Positions 1-8,699 of a stretch of 64,000 nt of DNA are shown piece by piece. The notes below the pieces were generated by a model. The model was not told the origin of the DNA, ran no database searches, and saw only the letters and a program-made list of their open reading frames with translations. How positions within the stretch are numbered: position 1 is the stretch's first letter; each line of letters begins with the position of its first letter. The DNA is from Paraclostridium hominis. Lineage in GTDB: Bacteria; Bacillota; Clostridia; Peptostreptococcales; Peptostreptococcaceae. Position numbers and translations under genes: made by a program. Where the stretch lies: assembly GCF_014306135.1 (NCBI RefSeq), contig NZ_JACRWD010000001.1:992001-1056000 (forward strand). The letters run 5' to 3'.

Positions 1-1098
1 CCAGGACCAGTAATTGGAGGATTGTTATTTGCAATTATTATTTTTATATTAAAAACCTCTAATATGCTAAATATATCTATGGATACAACACTTCAATCGC
101 CTTTCATGATAGCTTTTTTTACAACAATAGGATTAGGAGCTAGCTTTAATTTGCTAAAAAAAGGAGGTAAACTACTTATAATATATTGGATTTTATGTGG
201 ATTACTTTCAATAGCACAAAATTTAATAGGAGTTATAGGCGCTAAAATTACAAATATAAATCCTTTAATAGGTATAATGTGTGGGGCTGTTTCTATGGAA
301 GGTGGTCATGGAGCTGCAGCATCTTTTGGTGCAACGATAGAATCCTTAGGAGTAAATGGCGCAATTACAATAGGTATGGCAGCTGCTACATTTGGTATAA
401 TGTGTGGAGGACTTATAGGTGGACCTATATCCAGATATTTGATAGATAAATATAAATTAACACCAAATGAAAATGAAATTAATAACAATGTTTCAGTAGA
501 AGACGTAGCTGGTATAAAACTTAGTGATTCTTTTAATTCAAATACTATGATTGTACAAATAGCAGTAATAGCATCTTGTATGACTGTAGGAAGTGTAGTT
601 GGAACTTGGTTTTCATCTGTAACTAAAATAGTGCTTCCAGGATATGTTGGGGCTATGTTTATAGCAGTAATATTTAGAAATATAAATGATAGATTTAAAA
701 TAATTGATTTAGATTTGTATTCAATTGATATAATAAGTAATATTTGCTTAGGAATATTTTTAACCATGGCGTTAATGACTATAAAATTATGGGAACTGTC
801 AGGATTAGCAGGACCTATGATAGTAATAGTAGCATCTCAAGTTATATTTATAGCATTATATGGAGTGTTTATAGCATTTAGGGTATTAGGGAAAGACTTT
901 GATGCAGCTATAATGGTTTCAGGAATGTTAGGTCATGGATTAGGTGCAACGCCAAATGCATTAGCTAATATAAATTCAGTAACATCAAAATATGGTAATT
1001 CAACTAAAGCATTTTTGATAGTTCCATTAGTAGGGGCATTCTTAATAGACTTAGTAGCCATACCAACAATAGTAACATTTATAAATTTCTTTAGTTAA
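1..1098 (+). CDS. gltS: Sodium/glutamate symporter GltS, 5'-truncated
   Basis: The reading frame is open from the first base of the window, so the true start lies upstream; 365 residues are visible and the family is about 400 long. It is a polytopic membrane protein. Two glycine-rich segments, one near the visible start of the protein (GPVIGG, then GLGASFNLLKKGG and GGHGAAASFG) and one near its end (GMLGHGLGATPNALAN), are the two related re-entrant regions of the ESS/GltS family, which couples glutamate uptake to Na+. It ends in a strong terminator, so it is the last gene of its unit. Family assignment is confident; substrate is by family only. Confidence 0.9.
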   Translation, partial: PGPVIGGLLFAIIIFILKTSNMLNISMDTTLQSPFMIAFFTTIGLGASFNLLKKGGKLLIIYWILCGLLSIAQNLIGVIGAKITNINPLIGIMCGAVSMEGGHGAAASFGATIESLGVNGAITIGMAAATFGIMCGGLIGGPISRYLIDKYKLTPNENEINNNVSVEDVAGIKLSDSFNSNTMIVQIAVIASCMTVGSVVGTWFSSVTKIVLPGYVGAMFIAVIFRNINDRFKIIDLDLYSIDIISNICLGIFLTMALMTIKLWELSGLAGPMIVIVASQVIFIALYGVFIAFRVLGKDFDAAIMVSGMLGHGLGATPNALANINSVTSKYGNSTKAFLIVPLVGAFLIDLVAIPTIVTFINFFS

Positions 1099-1100
1099 CG

Positions 1101-1133
1101 AAAAAACACCTATCAAAAGATAGGTGTTTTTTA
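1101..1133 (+). terminator. Intrinsic terminator of gltS
   Basis: AAAAAACACCTATC and GATAGGTGTTTTTT form an almost loop-less perfect hairpin with an A-run on one side and a U-run on the other, three bases after the gltS stop. Confidence 0.9.
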
Positions 1134-1325
1134 TGGGCTAGCGTATACTTATGTCTGAGCATAAGTTCCCACTAAAAGTTAGTATAATACAAAATATGAT
1201 TTTTGTAAACAAATAAATTTATTTGAAAAATTTAAAAAACTAAAAACCTTGAAATAGCTAAGTAAATTAAAATTAAAAAATTAATTTAAAAAAATAGTAG
1301 ATTAAAAATTCTAAAAGTGGTGTAT
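1134..1325. other. AT-rich intergenic region upstream of nrdEF
   Basis: No gene is visible here. A small dyad ACTTATG/CATAAGT lies at about 1147-1166; its role is unknown. The rest is AT-rich sequence that should hold the nrd promoter, but I cannot single out one convincing -35/-10 pair. Confidence 0.4.
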
Positions 1326-1372
1326 ATACAATATGTAGTATAAGGAAAAGGAAAAATAACTACATATTGTAT
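1326..1372 (+). promoter_or_regulatory. Tandem NrdR boxes upstream of nrdE
   Basis: Two 16-bp sites, 1326-1341 (ATACAATATGTAGTAT) and 1357-1372 (TAACTACATATTGTAT), both fit the NrdR consensus acaCwAtATaTwGtgt, with the fixed C and G in place in each. Their starts are 31 bp apart, about three helical turns, which is the usual arrangement for the ATP/dATP-sensing repressor NrdR. The two sites also form a perfect 14-bp inverted repeat with one another. They lie 45-90 bp before the nrdE start, as expected for control of ribonucleotide reductase. nrdR itself is not in the window. Confidence 0.8.
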
Positions 1373-1416
1373 TTTGAAAGTGAATTTATTTATCTATTTT
1401 GTAAAGGTGGGAAAAA

Positions 1417-3516
1417 ATGAATTATATTAAGCTCAATAATGAAGTAATAATTAAAGATAAACAAGGAAAATATCAACTAGAAAAAGATAAAGAAGCTCTT
1501 AATAGTTACTTAGAAGAATATATAAATCCTAGAATGAAAAAATTTGAAAATCTAGAAACTAGATTAAATTATTTAATAGAGAATGACTACTATTCAAAAG
1601 ATGTAATAGATAAATATTCTATAGATTTTATAAAAGAAATTTATAACAATATAGAAAAAGAAAACTTTAAGTTTAAGTCATATATGAGTGCAAATAAATT
1701 TTATCAAAACTATGCTTTAAAAACTAATGATGGAAAAAAAATATTAGAAAATTATAATGATAAAGTTCTAATTGTAGCGTTAGCATTAGGTAATGGAGAT
1801 AAAAAATTAGCTTTAAATTTATCTAAAAAACTTATAAAACAAGAGTTTCAACCAGCTACACCAACATTTTTAAATGCAGGTAGAAAAAGAGCAGGAGAAA
1901 TGGTTTCTTGTTTTTTACTATCAGTAGAAGATAGTACAGAAGGTATATCATATGCTATATCATCATCAAATCATTTATCTAAGATAGGTGGAGGAGTAGC
2001 TCTAAACTTATCAAGGCTTAGAGCTAGTGGAGAACCAATAAAAGACATAGCTGGAGCTGCTGGAGGAGTAGTAGGTGTTGCAAAAATGCTAGAACAATCT
2101 TTCACATATTTTAATCAAATGGGAGCAAGACAAGGAGCAGGAGCAGTTTACTTAACAGTATTTCATCCAGACTTTGAAATATTAATGGATACCAAAAAGA
2201 TAAATGCGGATGAAAAGATAAGATTAGCATCTTTATCACTTGGAGCAATTATACCTAATAAATTTATGGAACTTGCAGAAAAAAATGAAATTGCTTATGC
2301 TTTTTATCCTCATTCAGTATATAAAAAGTATAAAGTCCATTTAGATGATATAAAAATGGATGATTGGTATGATAAGTTAAAAAATGATGAAGACATACTA
2401 AAAAAGGAAATAAACCCTAGACAGATGTTAACTAAAATAGCACAAATGCAACAAGAAAGCGGATATCCTTATGTAGTATTTATTGATATTGCAAATAAGG
2501 AACATGTTTTAAAAGATGTGGGAAATATTAAAATGTCTAATCTTTGCTGTGAGATTTTTCAATATCAAACACCATCAGACATAAAAGGTTATGGAGGCGA
2601 AAACTTATGGGGGCAAGACATAAGTTGTAATTTAGGTTCATTAAATATAGCCAATGTTATGGATAATAAAGATATTGAAAATACAGTAAATACAGCTATA
2701 AGAGCATTATCTTTTGTATCGGATAAAACTGATATTAAAGAAGTTCCTACTATAAAAAAAGGGAATAATGCTTCTCATGCAATAGGGCTTGGGGCTATGA
2801 ACTTACACGGATATTTAGTAAGAGAAAATATTTTATATACTTCAGAAGAAGCTATAGACTTTTCAAATGTATTTTTTGCAATGATAAGATATTATGCGAT
2901 TAAAGCTTCTATGGAAATAGCTATAGAAAAAAATACTACTTTTGATGGATTTGAAAAATCTGAATATGCTAAAGGACAAGCTAGTAGTGTACTTTCAAAA
3001 TATTATAATAATTCATATTTACCAAAAACCAATAAAGTATCTAAACTATTTGAAGGAATAGATATACCAACGTCTAAAGATTGGGCTGATTTATTAAATA
3101 AAGTAAAAGAAAATGGAATATATAATGCATATTTAACAGCTATTGCACCAACACAAAGCATAAGTTATGTTCAAAATGCAACATCAAGTATAATGCCTAT
3201 TATGGAACCTGTAGAAGTTAGAACTTATGGTGATTCAACGACAATATATCCTATGCCATTTTTAACTAATGAAAATATGCTATATTATCAATCAGCATAT
3301 AGGATGGATATGAAAAATGTTATAGATGTAGTAGCAACCGTACAACAACATGTTGATCAAGGAATATCAACGACGCTATTTGTAACAGATGATAAAACTA
3401 CTAGAGATATAGCAAGATATTATATATATGCATATAAAAAAGGTTTAAAAAGTTTGTATTACACAAGAACAAAAATGACAAGAGATAACAATGAATGTCT
3501 AATGTGTTCAGTATAA
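1417..3516 (+). CDS. nrdE: Ribonucleoside-diphosphate reductase class Ib, alpha subunit
   Basis: NrdE reduces ribonucleoside diphosphates to deoxy forms with the NrdF radical subunit. The 699 residues match NrdE length. Visible catalytic features: redox Cys165 (SCFLLSVED), the Asn375-Leu-Cys377-x-Glu379 thiyl site (NLCCE), second redox Cys404 (SCNLGSLN), and a C-terminal CLMC pair (CxxC) that re-reduces the active site. The short N-terminus without an ATP-cone is typical of class Ib. The start has an AAGGTGGG-type ribosome binding site. nrdF follows after 13 bp. nrdI and nrdH, partners of class Ib enzymes, are not in the window. Confidence 0.97.
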   Translation: MNYIKLNNEVIIKDKQGKYQLEKDKEALNSYLEEYINPRMKKFENLETRLNYLIENDYYSKDVIDKYSIDFIKEIYNNIEKENFKFKSYMSANKFYQNYALKTNDGKKILENYNDKVLIVALALGNGDKKLALNLSKKLIKQEFQPATPTFLNAGRKRAGEMVSCFLLSVEDSTEGISYAISSSNHLSKIGGGVALNLSRLRASGEPIKDIAGAAGGVVGVAKMLEQSFTYFNQMGARQGAGAVYLTVFHPDFEILMDTKKINADEKIRLASLSLGAIIPNKFMELAEKNEIAYAFYPHSVYKKYKVHLDDIKMDDWYDKLKNDEDILKKEINPRQMLTKIAQMQQESGYPYVVFIDIANKEHVLKDVGNIKMSNLCCEIFQYQTPSDIKGYGGENLWGQDISCNLGSLNIANVMDNKDIENTVNTAIRALSFVSDKTDIKEVPTIKKGNNASHAIGLGAMNLHGYLVRENILYTSEEAIDFSNVFFAMIRYYAIKASMEIAIEKNTTFDGFEKSEYAKGQASSVLSKYYNNSYLPKTNKVSKLFEGIDIPTSKDWADLLNKVKENGIYNAYLTAIAPTQSISYVQNATSSIMPIMEPVEVRTYGDSTTIYPMPFLTNENMLYYQSAYRMDMKNVIDVVATVQQHVDQGISTTLFVTDDKTTRDIARYYIYAYKKGLKSLYYTRTKMTRDNNECLMCSV

Positions 3517-3529
3517 GGGGGAAAATAGT

Positions 3530-4501
3530 ATGACATTTAATTTAAATAAAGTACACAAAGCTGTTAACTGGAACAAAGAAGATGATGGATTTACGCAAGC
3601 GTTTTGGGATCAAAATGTAAAACAATTTTGGCTACCAGAAGAAATATCAGTATCAAAAGATTTAAAAACCTGGAATGATTTAAAAGAAAGTGAAAAAGAA
3701 CTATATAAAAAAGTACTAGCAGGACTTACACTGCTTGATACAAAGCAAGGAAATAACGGAGTTCCTTCAATGATGAGCTTAACTGATAATCTACAAAGAA
3801 AAGCAGTGTTATCTTTTATGGGAACTATGGAAGAAATACATGCGAAAAGTTATTCTTCTATATTTATGACATTATTGACTACAACTCAAATAGATGAATT
3901 ATTTGATTGGATAGAAAGTGAGCCTACATTACAAAGAAAAGCAGATTTAGTATTAGCTCAATATGAAAATACAACAGACCAAAGAAGTTTATACTTATCA
4001 ATGGTTACGAGTGTATTTTTAGAAAGCTTTTTATTTTACTCAGGATTTTTCTATCCACTATATCTAGCAGGACAAGGAAAAATGGTAGCTAGTGGAGAAA
4101 TAATATCACTTATACTTAGAGATGAATCACTCCATGGTAAGTATATAGGTCTTTTAGCTCAAGAGATATATGATACATTTAATGAAGATGAAAAATTTAA
4201 ATTAAAAGTTAAAATGTATGAAATATTTGAAGCTCTTATGGAAAATGAAATAAATTACACTAAAAAGATTTATGAAGGTAGTGGACTTATAGATGAAGTT
4301 ATAAATTTCTTACAATATAATGCTAACAGAGCTTTAGAAAACCTAGGATTTGAGGATTATTATAAAGTAAGTGAGATTAACCCTATTGTATTAAATGGTC
4401 TAAGCACAGAAACTAAATCACATGATTTCTTTTCAACTAAAGGCAATGGATATCAAAAGGGTATATATGAAGAACTAGAAGATGAAGATTTTATAATATA
4501 G
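3530..4501 (+). CDS. nrdF: Ribonucleoside-diphosphate reductase class Ib, beta subunit
   Basis: The 323-residue dimetal radical subunit that works with NrdE. Metal ligands are readable as Asp70, Glu101, His104, Glu165, Glu199 and His202, with the radical tyrosine at Tyr108 (EIHAKSY). The acidic C-terminal tail ending EDEDFII is the part that docks into NrdE. It is co-transcribed with nrdE behind the NrdR boxes and closed by a terminator. Family knowledge says class Ib uses a Mn2-Tyr cofactor assembled with NrdI. Confidence 0.97.
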   Translation: MTFNLNKVHKAVNWNKEDDGFTQAFWDQNVKQFWLPEEISVSKDLKTWNDLKESEKELYKKVLAGLTLLDTKQGNNGVPSMMSLTDNLQRKAVLSFMGTMEEIHAKSYSSIFMTLLTTTQIDELFDWIESEPTLQRKADLVLAQYENTTDQRSLYLSMVTSVFLESFLFYSGFFYPLYLAGQGKMVASGEIISLILRDESLHGKYIGLLAQEIYDTFNEDEKFKLKVKMYEIFEALMENEINYTKKIYEGSGLIDEVINFLQYNANRALENLGFEDYYKVSEINPIVLNGLSTETKSHDFFSTKGNGYQKGIYEELEDEDFII

Positions 4502-4530
4502 TATCTCGTATTTTGCGAGGTACTTTTTAT
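4500..4530 (+). terminator. Terminator of nrdEF
   Basis: AGTATCTCG / CGAGGTACT stem with one G-U pair, followed by TTTTAT, beginning at the nrdF stop codon. Confidence 0.8.
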
Positions 4531-4661
4531 TTATACTTAAATAGCAATCAATATATCATATATATTTTATAAAATTATATATATTGCAGGTAATATTTAT
4601 ATCTGTTATAGTTTATGCATAACATATGTTCCTAAATTAGAATCTATGGGGGGGATGGAAT

Positions 4662-5564
4662 ATGAAGAAAGTAAATATTTTTATTGTAATAACTTTTTTA
4701 TTAACTTGGATTATGACTTTTGGGTTGATGTTTAATGGGGGATATCAAAATCCATATGCAAGAGTTATAATAACTGGGTGTATGTTTGTGCCTACTATAG
4801 GAGTTATAATAACTACATTAATAACTAAGGAAAAATTTAAAGAATTATGGATAAAACCTAATTTTAAAAAAAATATTAAGTACTATTTAATGGCATGGCT
4901 TTTACCTATTTTACTTATAGTATTTGGGGCTATAGTATACTTTATAATATTCCCTGCACATTTTGATGGTAATATGAGCAATATGATAAATAATACAAAA
5001 GCTCAATTAACAACTCTTGGTCAGGCTGTGCCTAGTGATAGTGAGATTAAATCTATGTTAATTTTCCAAATGGCATCTGGTATATTAATTGCTCCTATTG
5101 CAAATTTTATACCTTGTTTAGGAGAAGAACTTGGTTGGAGGGGTTATTTACTACCAAATTTTTTAGAAAGATATTCTCCAATTAAAGCAACTCTTATTAG
5201 TGGTATAATTTGGGGAATATGGCATGCTCCTATGATTGCTATGGGTCACAACTATGGACTTTCATATCCTACAGCTCCTTGGGGTGGAATATTGGCAATG
5301 ATAATATTTTGTATATTTGTAGGTTCACTATTAGCATATTTAACTTTAGAAACTAAAAGTTGCATACCTGCAGCTATTGGGCATGCAATGGTAAATGGAT
5401 TTGCAGGTATAGGTATGATGTTTAGTGCCATAAAAAATCCTAACTTATTTATAGGACCTATGCCTATAGGAATTATAGGCGGAATAGGAATTATAGTAGG
5501 TGGAATTATATGTTTTAAAATAATATCTAAAATGAATATTGCAAATGAAGAGTATAACTGTTAA
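4662..5564 (+). CDS. CPBP-family intramembrane glutamic protease (Abi/CAAX type)
   Basis: A 300-residue protein with about eight membrane segments. It has the CPBP motifs: EELGWRGYLLP (EExxxR) around residue 165, a conserved His in WGIWHAPM and a further His in AAIGHAMVNGFAG. These residues form the glutamate/histidine active site of the Rce1-like family, whose bacterial members are linked to bacteriocin self-immunity or are of unknown role. No bacteriocin gene is next to it. It is a single-gene unit with a G-rich ribosome binding site and its own terminator. Confidence 0.9.
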   Translation: MKKVNIFIVITFLLTWIMTFGLMFNGGYQNPYARVIITGCMFVPTIGVIITTLITKEKFKELWIKPNFKKNIKYYLMAWLLPILLIVFGAIVYFIIFPAHFDGNMSNMINNTKAQLTTLGQAVPSDSEIKSMLIFQMASGILIAPIANFIPCLGEELGWRGYLLPNFLERYSPIKATLISGIIWGIWHAPMIAMGHNYGLSYPTAPWGGILAMIIFCIFVGSLLAYLTLETKSCIPAAIGHAMVNGFAGIGMMFSAIKNPNLFIGPMPIGIIGGIGIIVGGIICFKIISKMNIANEEYNC

Positions 5565-5567
5565 TTG

Positions 5568-5608
5568 TAAAAAAGGATTACCTAATTTTTAGGAGAATCC
5601 TTTTTTAT
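5568..5608 (+). terminator. Terminator after the CPBP protease
   Basis: AAAAAAGGATT pairs with AATCCTTTTTT and the inner CCT with AGG; a U-run follows. Confidence 0.8.
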
Positions 5609-5688
5609 TATAGATATTAATTTATAATAACTATGATAGCTTAAGTATTAAATTAAAAATAAGATATATAGATTAAAGGGGAGAATTA

Positions 5689-6201
5689 ATGGAAAAGAAG
5701 TTAATCATTATAAATGGAGTTATGGGAGTTGGAAAAACTACCATAAGTAAAGCATTGTATAAAAAATTAGATAATTCATTTTGGTTAGATGGAGATAACT
5801 GCTGGATGATGAACCCATTTGAAGTTACAGATGAAAATAAATTTATGGTATTAGATAATATATCATACATACTAAATAATTTTATAAAAAATTCTAAATC
5901 TAAATATATTATATTTAACTGGGTGATACATACTGAGGATATAATGAAAGATATATTAAATAAAATAGATTCTTCTAGTGTTGATGTTTATAAAATAACT
6001 TTAATGTGCTCTAAAGAAAATCTTATAAATAGAATAAACAAAGATATTAAACTTGGTTTAAGATATGAGGATAATATAAAAAGAAGTTTAGATAGACTAG
6101 AATTATACAACAAGATGGATACTATAAAAATTGATACATCAAATAAGAGTATAGAGGATATAGTTGATGAAATTAAAGTTATATTAAGTATTAATAATTA
6201 A
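5689..6201 (+). CDS. Small P-loop nucleotide-binding protein / kinase
   Basis: 170 residues with a clear Walker A motif GVMGVGKTT at about residues 10-18 and a DGDN motif at 34-37, where small-molecule kinases of the AAA_18/chloramphenicol phosphotransferase-like group place a catalytic or substrate-binding acid. No lid or specificity motif lets me name the substrate. AGGGGAG lies in good register before the ATG. The kinase-like gene downstream is 34 bp away, so the two are probably co-transcribed. Confidence 0.7.
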   Translation: MEKKLIIINGVMGVGKTTISKALYKKLDNSFWLDGDNCWMMNPFEVTDENKFMVLDNISYILNNFIKNSKSKYIIFNWVIHTEDIMKDILNKIDSSSVDVYKITLMCSKENLINRINKDIKLGLRYEDNIKRSLDRLELYNKMDTIKIDTSNKSIEDIVDEIKVILSINN

Positions 6202-6235
6202 TTAAGTATAGAGGATTGAAGTAAGGGGGAAATTA

Positions 6236-7099
6236 ATGGTGAAAAATACTATTAAGTACGAATTAGATGGCGTTTGTTTTGAACTGAGAGAAGAATATGA
6301 CTTTAATTGGTTAAAAAAATTTGGAACTGTATTTCGTGTATTCGACCAACAAGATTCTGGGAATATATGTTTTGGAGTAAAGCGAGGATCTGATAAACTT
6401 TTTATAAAATATGCTGGGGCTAAGACTTTAAATTATGATAGAGATATAAATACAGCTGTAGAAAATTTAAAAAGAACTAGCAATATTTATAAAGATCTTA
6501 AGTGCGATCAGTTAATAAAATTAAAAGAAAGCTTCGAAACAGATAATGGATATGGAGTAGTATTTGAATGGATAGAAGGAGAAAATTTACATGAACACTG
6601 GAACTTTGATAAATATCCAAAGTATACACATCCAAAATCAGCTTACTATAGATATAAAAAACTTCCAATAGATAAGCGAATTAAATCCATAAATGAAATA
6701 TTTAAATTTCTTTTAAATGTTGAACAGTTAGGATATGTAGCAGTAGATTTATACGATGGAAGTATTATGTATGATTTTGATAATCATATAACTAAAATAT
6801 GCGATATAGATCTTTTTAGGAAAAAACCAACTATAAATGATATAGGAAAAGATTTTTGGGGTTCAAAAAGATTTAAATCACCTGAAGAGTATATATTAAA
6901 TTCACCAATCGATGAGAAAACTAATGTATTTAATTTAGGTGCTTTAATTTTTGGAATACTTGGAGATGATAAAGACCATTCATATGAAAAGTGGGAAGCT
7001 TCTAAAGAACTATACCATATAGTGGTTAAGGCAATAAATCCAAATAGAGAAGAACGATATAAATCTATTTCGGATTTTTACAGTTATTTTAAACTATAA
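6236..7099 (+). CDS. Divergent protein kinase-like protein
   Basis: 287 residues with a degenerate eukaryotic-type kinase fold. Lys58 (FIKYAGA) fits the ATP-anchoring lysine. The catalytic loop reads AVDLYDGSIMYD with Asp171, but the usual Asn is Ser176. The DFG position reads DID (190-192), and a SPEE motif near 215 stands for APE. The segment VFEWIEGENLHEHW resembles the hinge. It may be a weak or altered kinase or phosphotransferase; the target is unknown. GGGGGA ribosome binding site before the ATG. Confidence 0.65.
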   Translation: MVKNTIKYELDGVCFELREEYDFNWLKKFGTVFRVFDQQDSGNICFGVKRGSDKLFIKYAGAKTLNYDRDINTAVENLKRTSNIYKDLKCDQLIKLKESFETDNGYGVVFEWIEGENLHEHWNFDKYPKYTHPKSAYYRYKKLPIDKRIKSINEIFKFLLNVEQLGYVAVDLYDGSIMYDFDNHITKICDIDLFRKKPTINDIGKDFWGSKRFKSPEEYILNSPIDEKTNVFNLGALIFGILGDDKDHSYEKWEASKELYHIVVKAINPNREERYKSISDFYSYFKL

Positions 7100-7137
7100 A
7101 AAGAGGGCTATCTCTATTAGAGAATAGCTCTTTTTAT
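7098..7137 (+). terminator. Terminator after the kinase-like gene
   Basis: AAAGAGGGCTATCTCT pairs with GAGAATAGCTCTTTTT, with minor mismatches and an ATTA loop, starting at the stop codon. Confidence 0.85.
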
Positions 7138-7140
7138 ATA

Positions 7141-7397
7141 GATGAAATCTTAAGATATGAAGTAGGTATTATATTTAAAAAGGCCCTAGAGGATTGTGGA
7201 GTATTTAAATATGATAAAGTTGGATTCGAAGCAAGAAGCATACATAGAAAGCTTCAAAAAATATATGGGAGTTCTGAAATAACTTTAAACAAAGAATATT
7301 TGGTATATGTTTTGAAATACAAATACATTCTATAGGTCATAATATGTTTTTTCTAGAAAAGTTTATATCAAAAAAAGATTACTCTAATTTAGGGTAA
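7141..7397 (+). pseudogene. Decayed gene remnant, family not recognised
   Basis: From 7141 a frame reads DEILRYEVGIIFKKALEDCG and on to a TAG at 7333-7335, but it has no start codon or ribosome binding site. Near 7311 a second frame continues with protein-like sequence (FEIQIHSIGHNMFFLEKF) up to 7397. This looks like the 3' end of a gene whose 5' part is lost and which has suffered a frameshift. It is sandwiched between the terminator of the preceding gene and a terminator of its own. I cannot name the family. Confidence 0.35.
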
Positions 7398-7408
7398 TCT
7401 TTTTTTAA
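7370..7408 (+). terminator. Terminator behind the gene remnant
   Basis: AAAAAAAGATTACTCT pairs with AGGGTAATCTTTTTTT around an AATTT loop, with a long U-run. A terminator with no intact gene in front supports the idea that a gene was lost here. Confidence 0.85.
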
Positions 7409-7585
7409 AATCCAATGAAAAGGAATATTTAAATGATAAGGTTAAAAGTATATCATAAAAAAATAATAAAATGAAAAAATATTAAGTAATCATCAAAAAT
7501 ATTGAAAATGCTATAGTAATAGCTGTTATTTTGTGTTGAATAATCTAGGAAAGTGATTTCAAAATGATATACAAATAAAAATATG

Positions 7586-7640
7586 TTGCATTAAATGGAT
7601 ATAGTATGGTATATTTATAAAAAAGGATAACCGGTAACCC
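7586..7640 (+). promoter_or_regulatory. Promoter and LacI-type operator of the rbs operon
   Basis: TTGCAT at 7586-7591 and TATATT at 7610-7615, 18 bp apart, form a reasonable sigma-A promoter. Immediately after the expected start point lies GGATAACCGGTAACCC (7625-7640), a dyad centred on CCGG with 6 of 8 positions complementary. A CG-centred dyad overlapping the transcription start is what a LacI-family repressor such as RbsR uses. Assignment to RbsR rather than CcpA is inference. Confidence 0.55.
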
Positions 7641-7679
7641 TAAAAATAATACACTAAATAAACTTGGGAGAGGATTTAA

Positions 7680-8699
7680 TTGGTAACTATAAAAGATATA
7701 GCAAATTTAGCAGGGGTATCAAAAACTACAGTATCAAAAGTATTAAATAATAAGGACCAAAAGATTAGTGAGAGTACAAGGCAAAAAATACTTAATATCG
7801 TAAGAGAAAATAACTATGTACCTAATAAAATGGCACAAAGCTTAGTAACAAAGAAAACTAAAACGATAGGGCTTATAATTCCGGATATCAGAAATCCATT
7901 TTTCACAGATATAGCAAGGGGAGCAGAAGATAAGGCTGTGAGGGAAGGTTACAATATAATACTTTGTAATACAGATGAAAACATAGAGAAAGAAACAAGA
8001 GCTTTTAACACATTAACAGAGAAGATGGTTGATGGAATTATATTTGCACCATCCTCTAAAACTGAAGTTAACTCAAATGAATATAAAATATCATCAAAAC
8101 CAATTGTATTAGTTGATAAAGAGTTAAATATAGAAAATCTTAAAGGCGTAGTAAGTTTAGATAATGAAGAAGGAACTTACTTAGGAACAAAACACCTAGT
8201 AGGAATAAGCCATAAAGATATACTTTACTTAAGTGGACCATTAAAAAGTGAAATATCTATAAATAGATTAAAAGGATATAAAAAAGCTTTGAAGGAATCA
8301 AATATAAAATTCAATGAAGATCTTGTAATACAAGGAGAATATTCATTTGAATCGGGCTATGAAGTAGTTAAAAATCTAGATGAAATAAATTTTACTGCAA
8401 TATGCGCAGCCAATGATTTAATAGCAATAGGAGCTATAAAAGCTTTAAAAGAAAGAGGTATAAAAATACCACAAGATATAAGCATAGTTGGATTTGATGA
8501 TATTCAAACTGCGAATATAATTGAGCCGCAACTTACAACTATAAAACAAAATTCCTATGATATGGGATATGAGTCGGCAAGTATACTTATAAATAACTTA
8601 GAAAATAAAGAAATTAATAATATAGAAAAAATGATTTTTAAACCAGAACTTGTAATAAGAAGTTCAACATCTCAAAACTTTAGGGGAGGACGATTATGA
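7680..8699 (+). CDS. rbsR: Ribose operon repressor, LacI family
   Basis: 339 residues. The N-terminus VTIKDIANLAGVSKTTVSKV is the LacI helix-turn-helix and hinge, followed by a periplasmic-binding-protein-like sensor domain (TKTIGLIIPDIRNPFF, later ISIVGFDDIQTANI). The start is TTG with GGGAGAGG eight bases upstream. It overlaps rbsK by four bases (ATGA). First gene of the ribose operon, so it probably autoregulates through the dyad in its own leader. The effector (ribose) is inferred from context. Confidence 0.92.
   Translation: MVTIKDIANLAGVSKTTVSKVLNNKDQKISESTRQKILNIVRENNYVPNKMAQSLVTKKTKTIGLIIPDIRNPFFTDIARGAEDKAVREGYNIILCNTDENIEKETRAFNTLTEKMVDGIIFAPSSKTEVNSNEYKISSKPIVLVDKELNIENLKGVVSLDNEEGTYLGTKHLVGISHKDILYLSGPLKSEISINRLKGYKKALKESNIKFNEDLVIQGEYSFESGYEVVKNLDEINFTAICAANDLIAIGAIKALKERGIKIPQDISIVGFDDIQTANIIEPQLTTIKQNSYDMGYESASILINNLENKEINNIEKMIFKPELVIRSSTSQNFRGGRL

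Noticed and set aside
306..767. 153-codon frame on the minus strand inside gltS
   Set aside because: It mirrors the glycine- and isoleucine-rich codons of gltS, has no ribosome binding site and no family likeness; gltS is certain on the other strand.
4662..5564. CPBP protease as part of a bacteriocin immunity locus
   Set aside because: No bacteriocin precursor or ABC exporter beside it; the neighbours are nrdEF and a small kinase.
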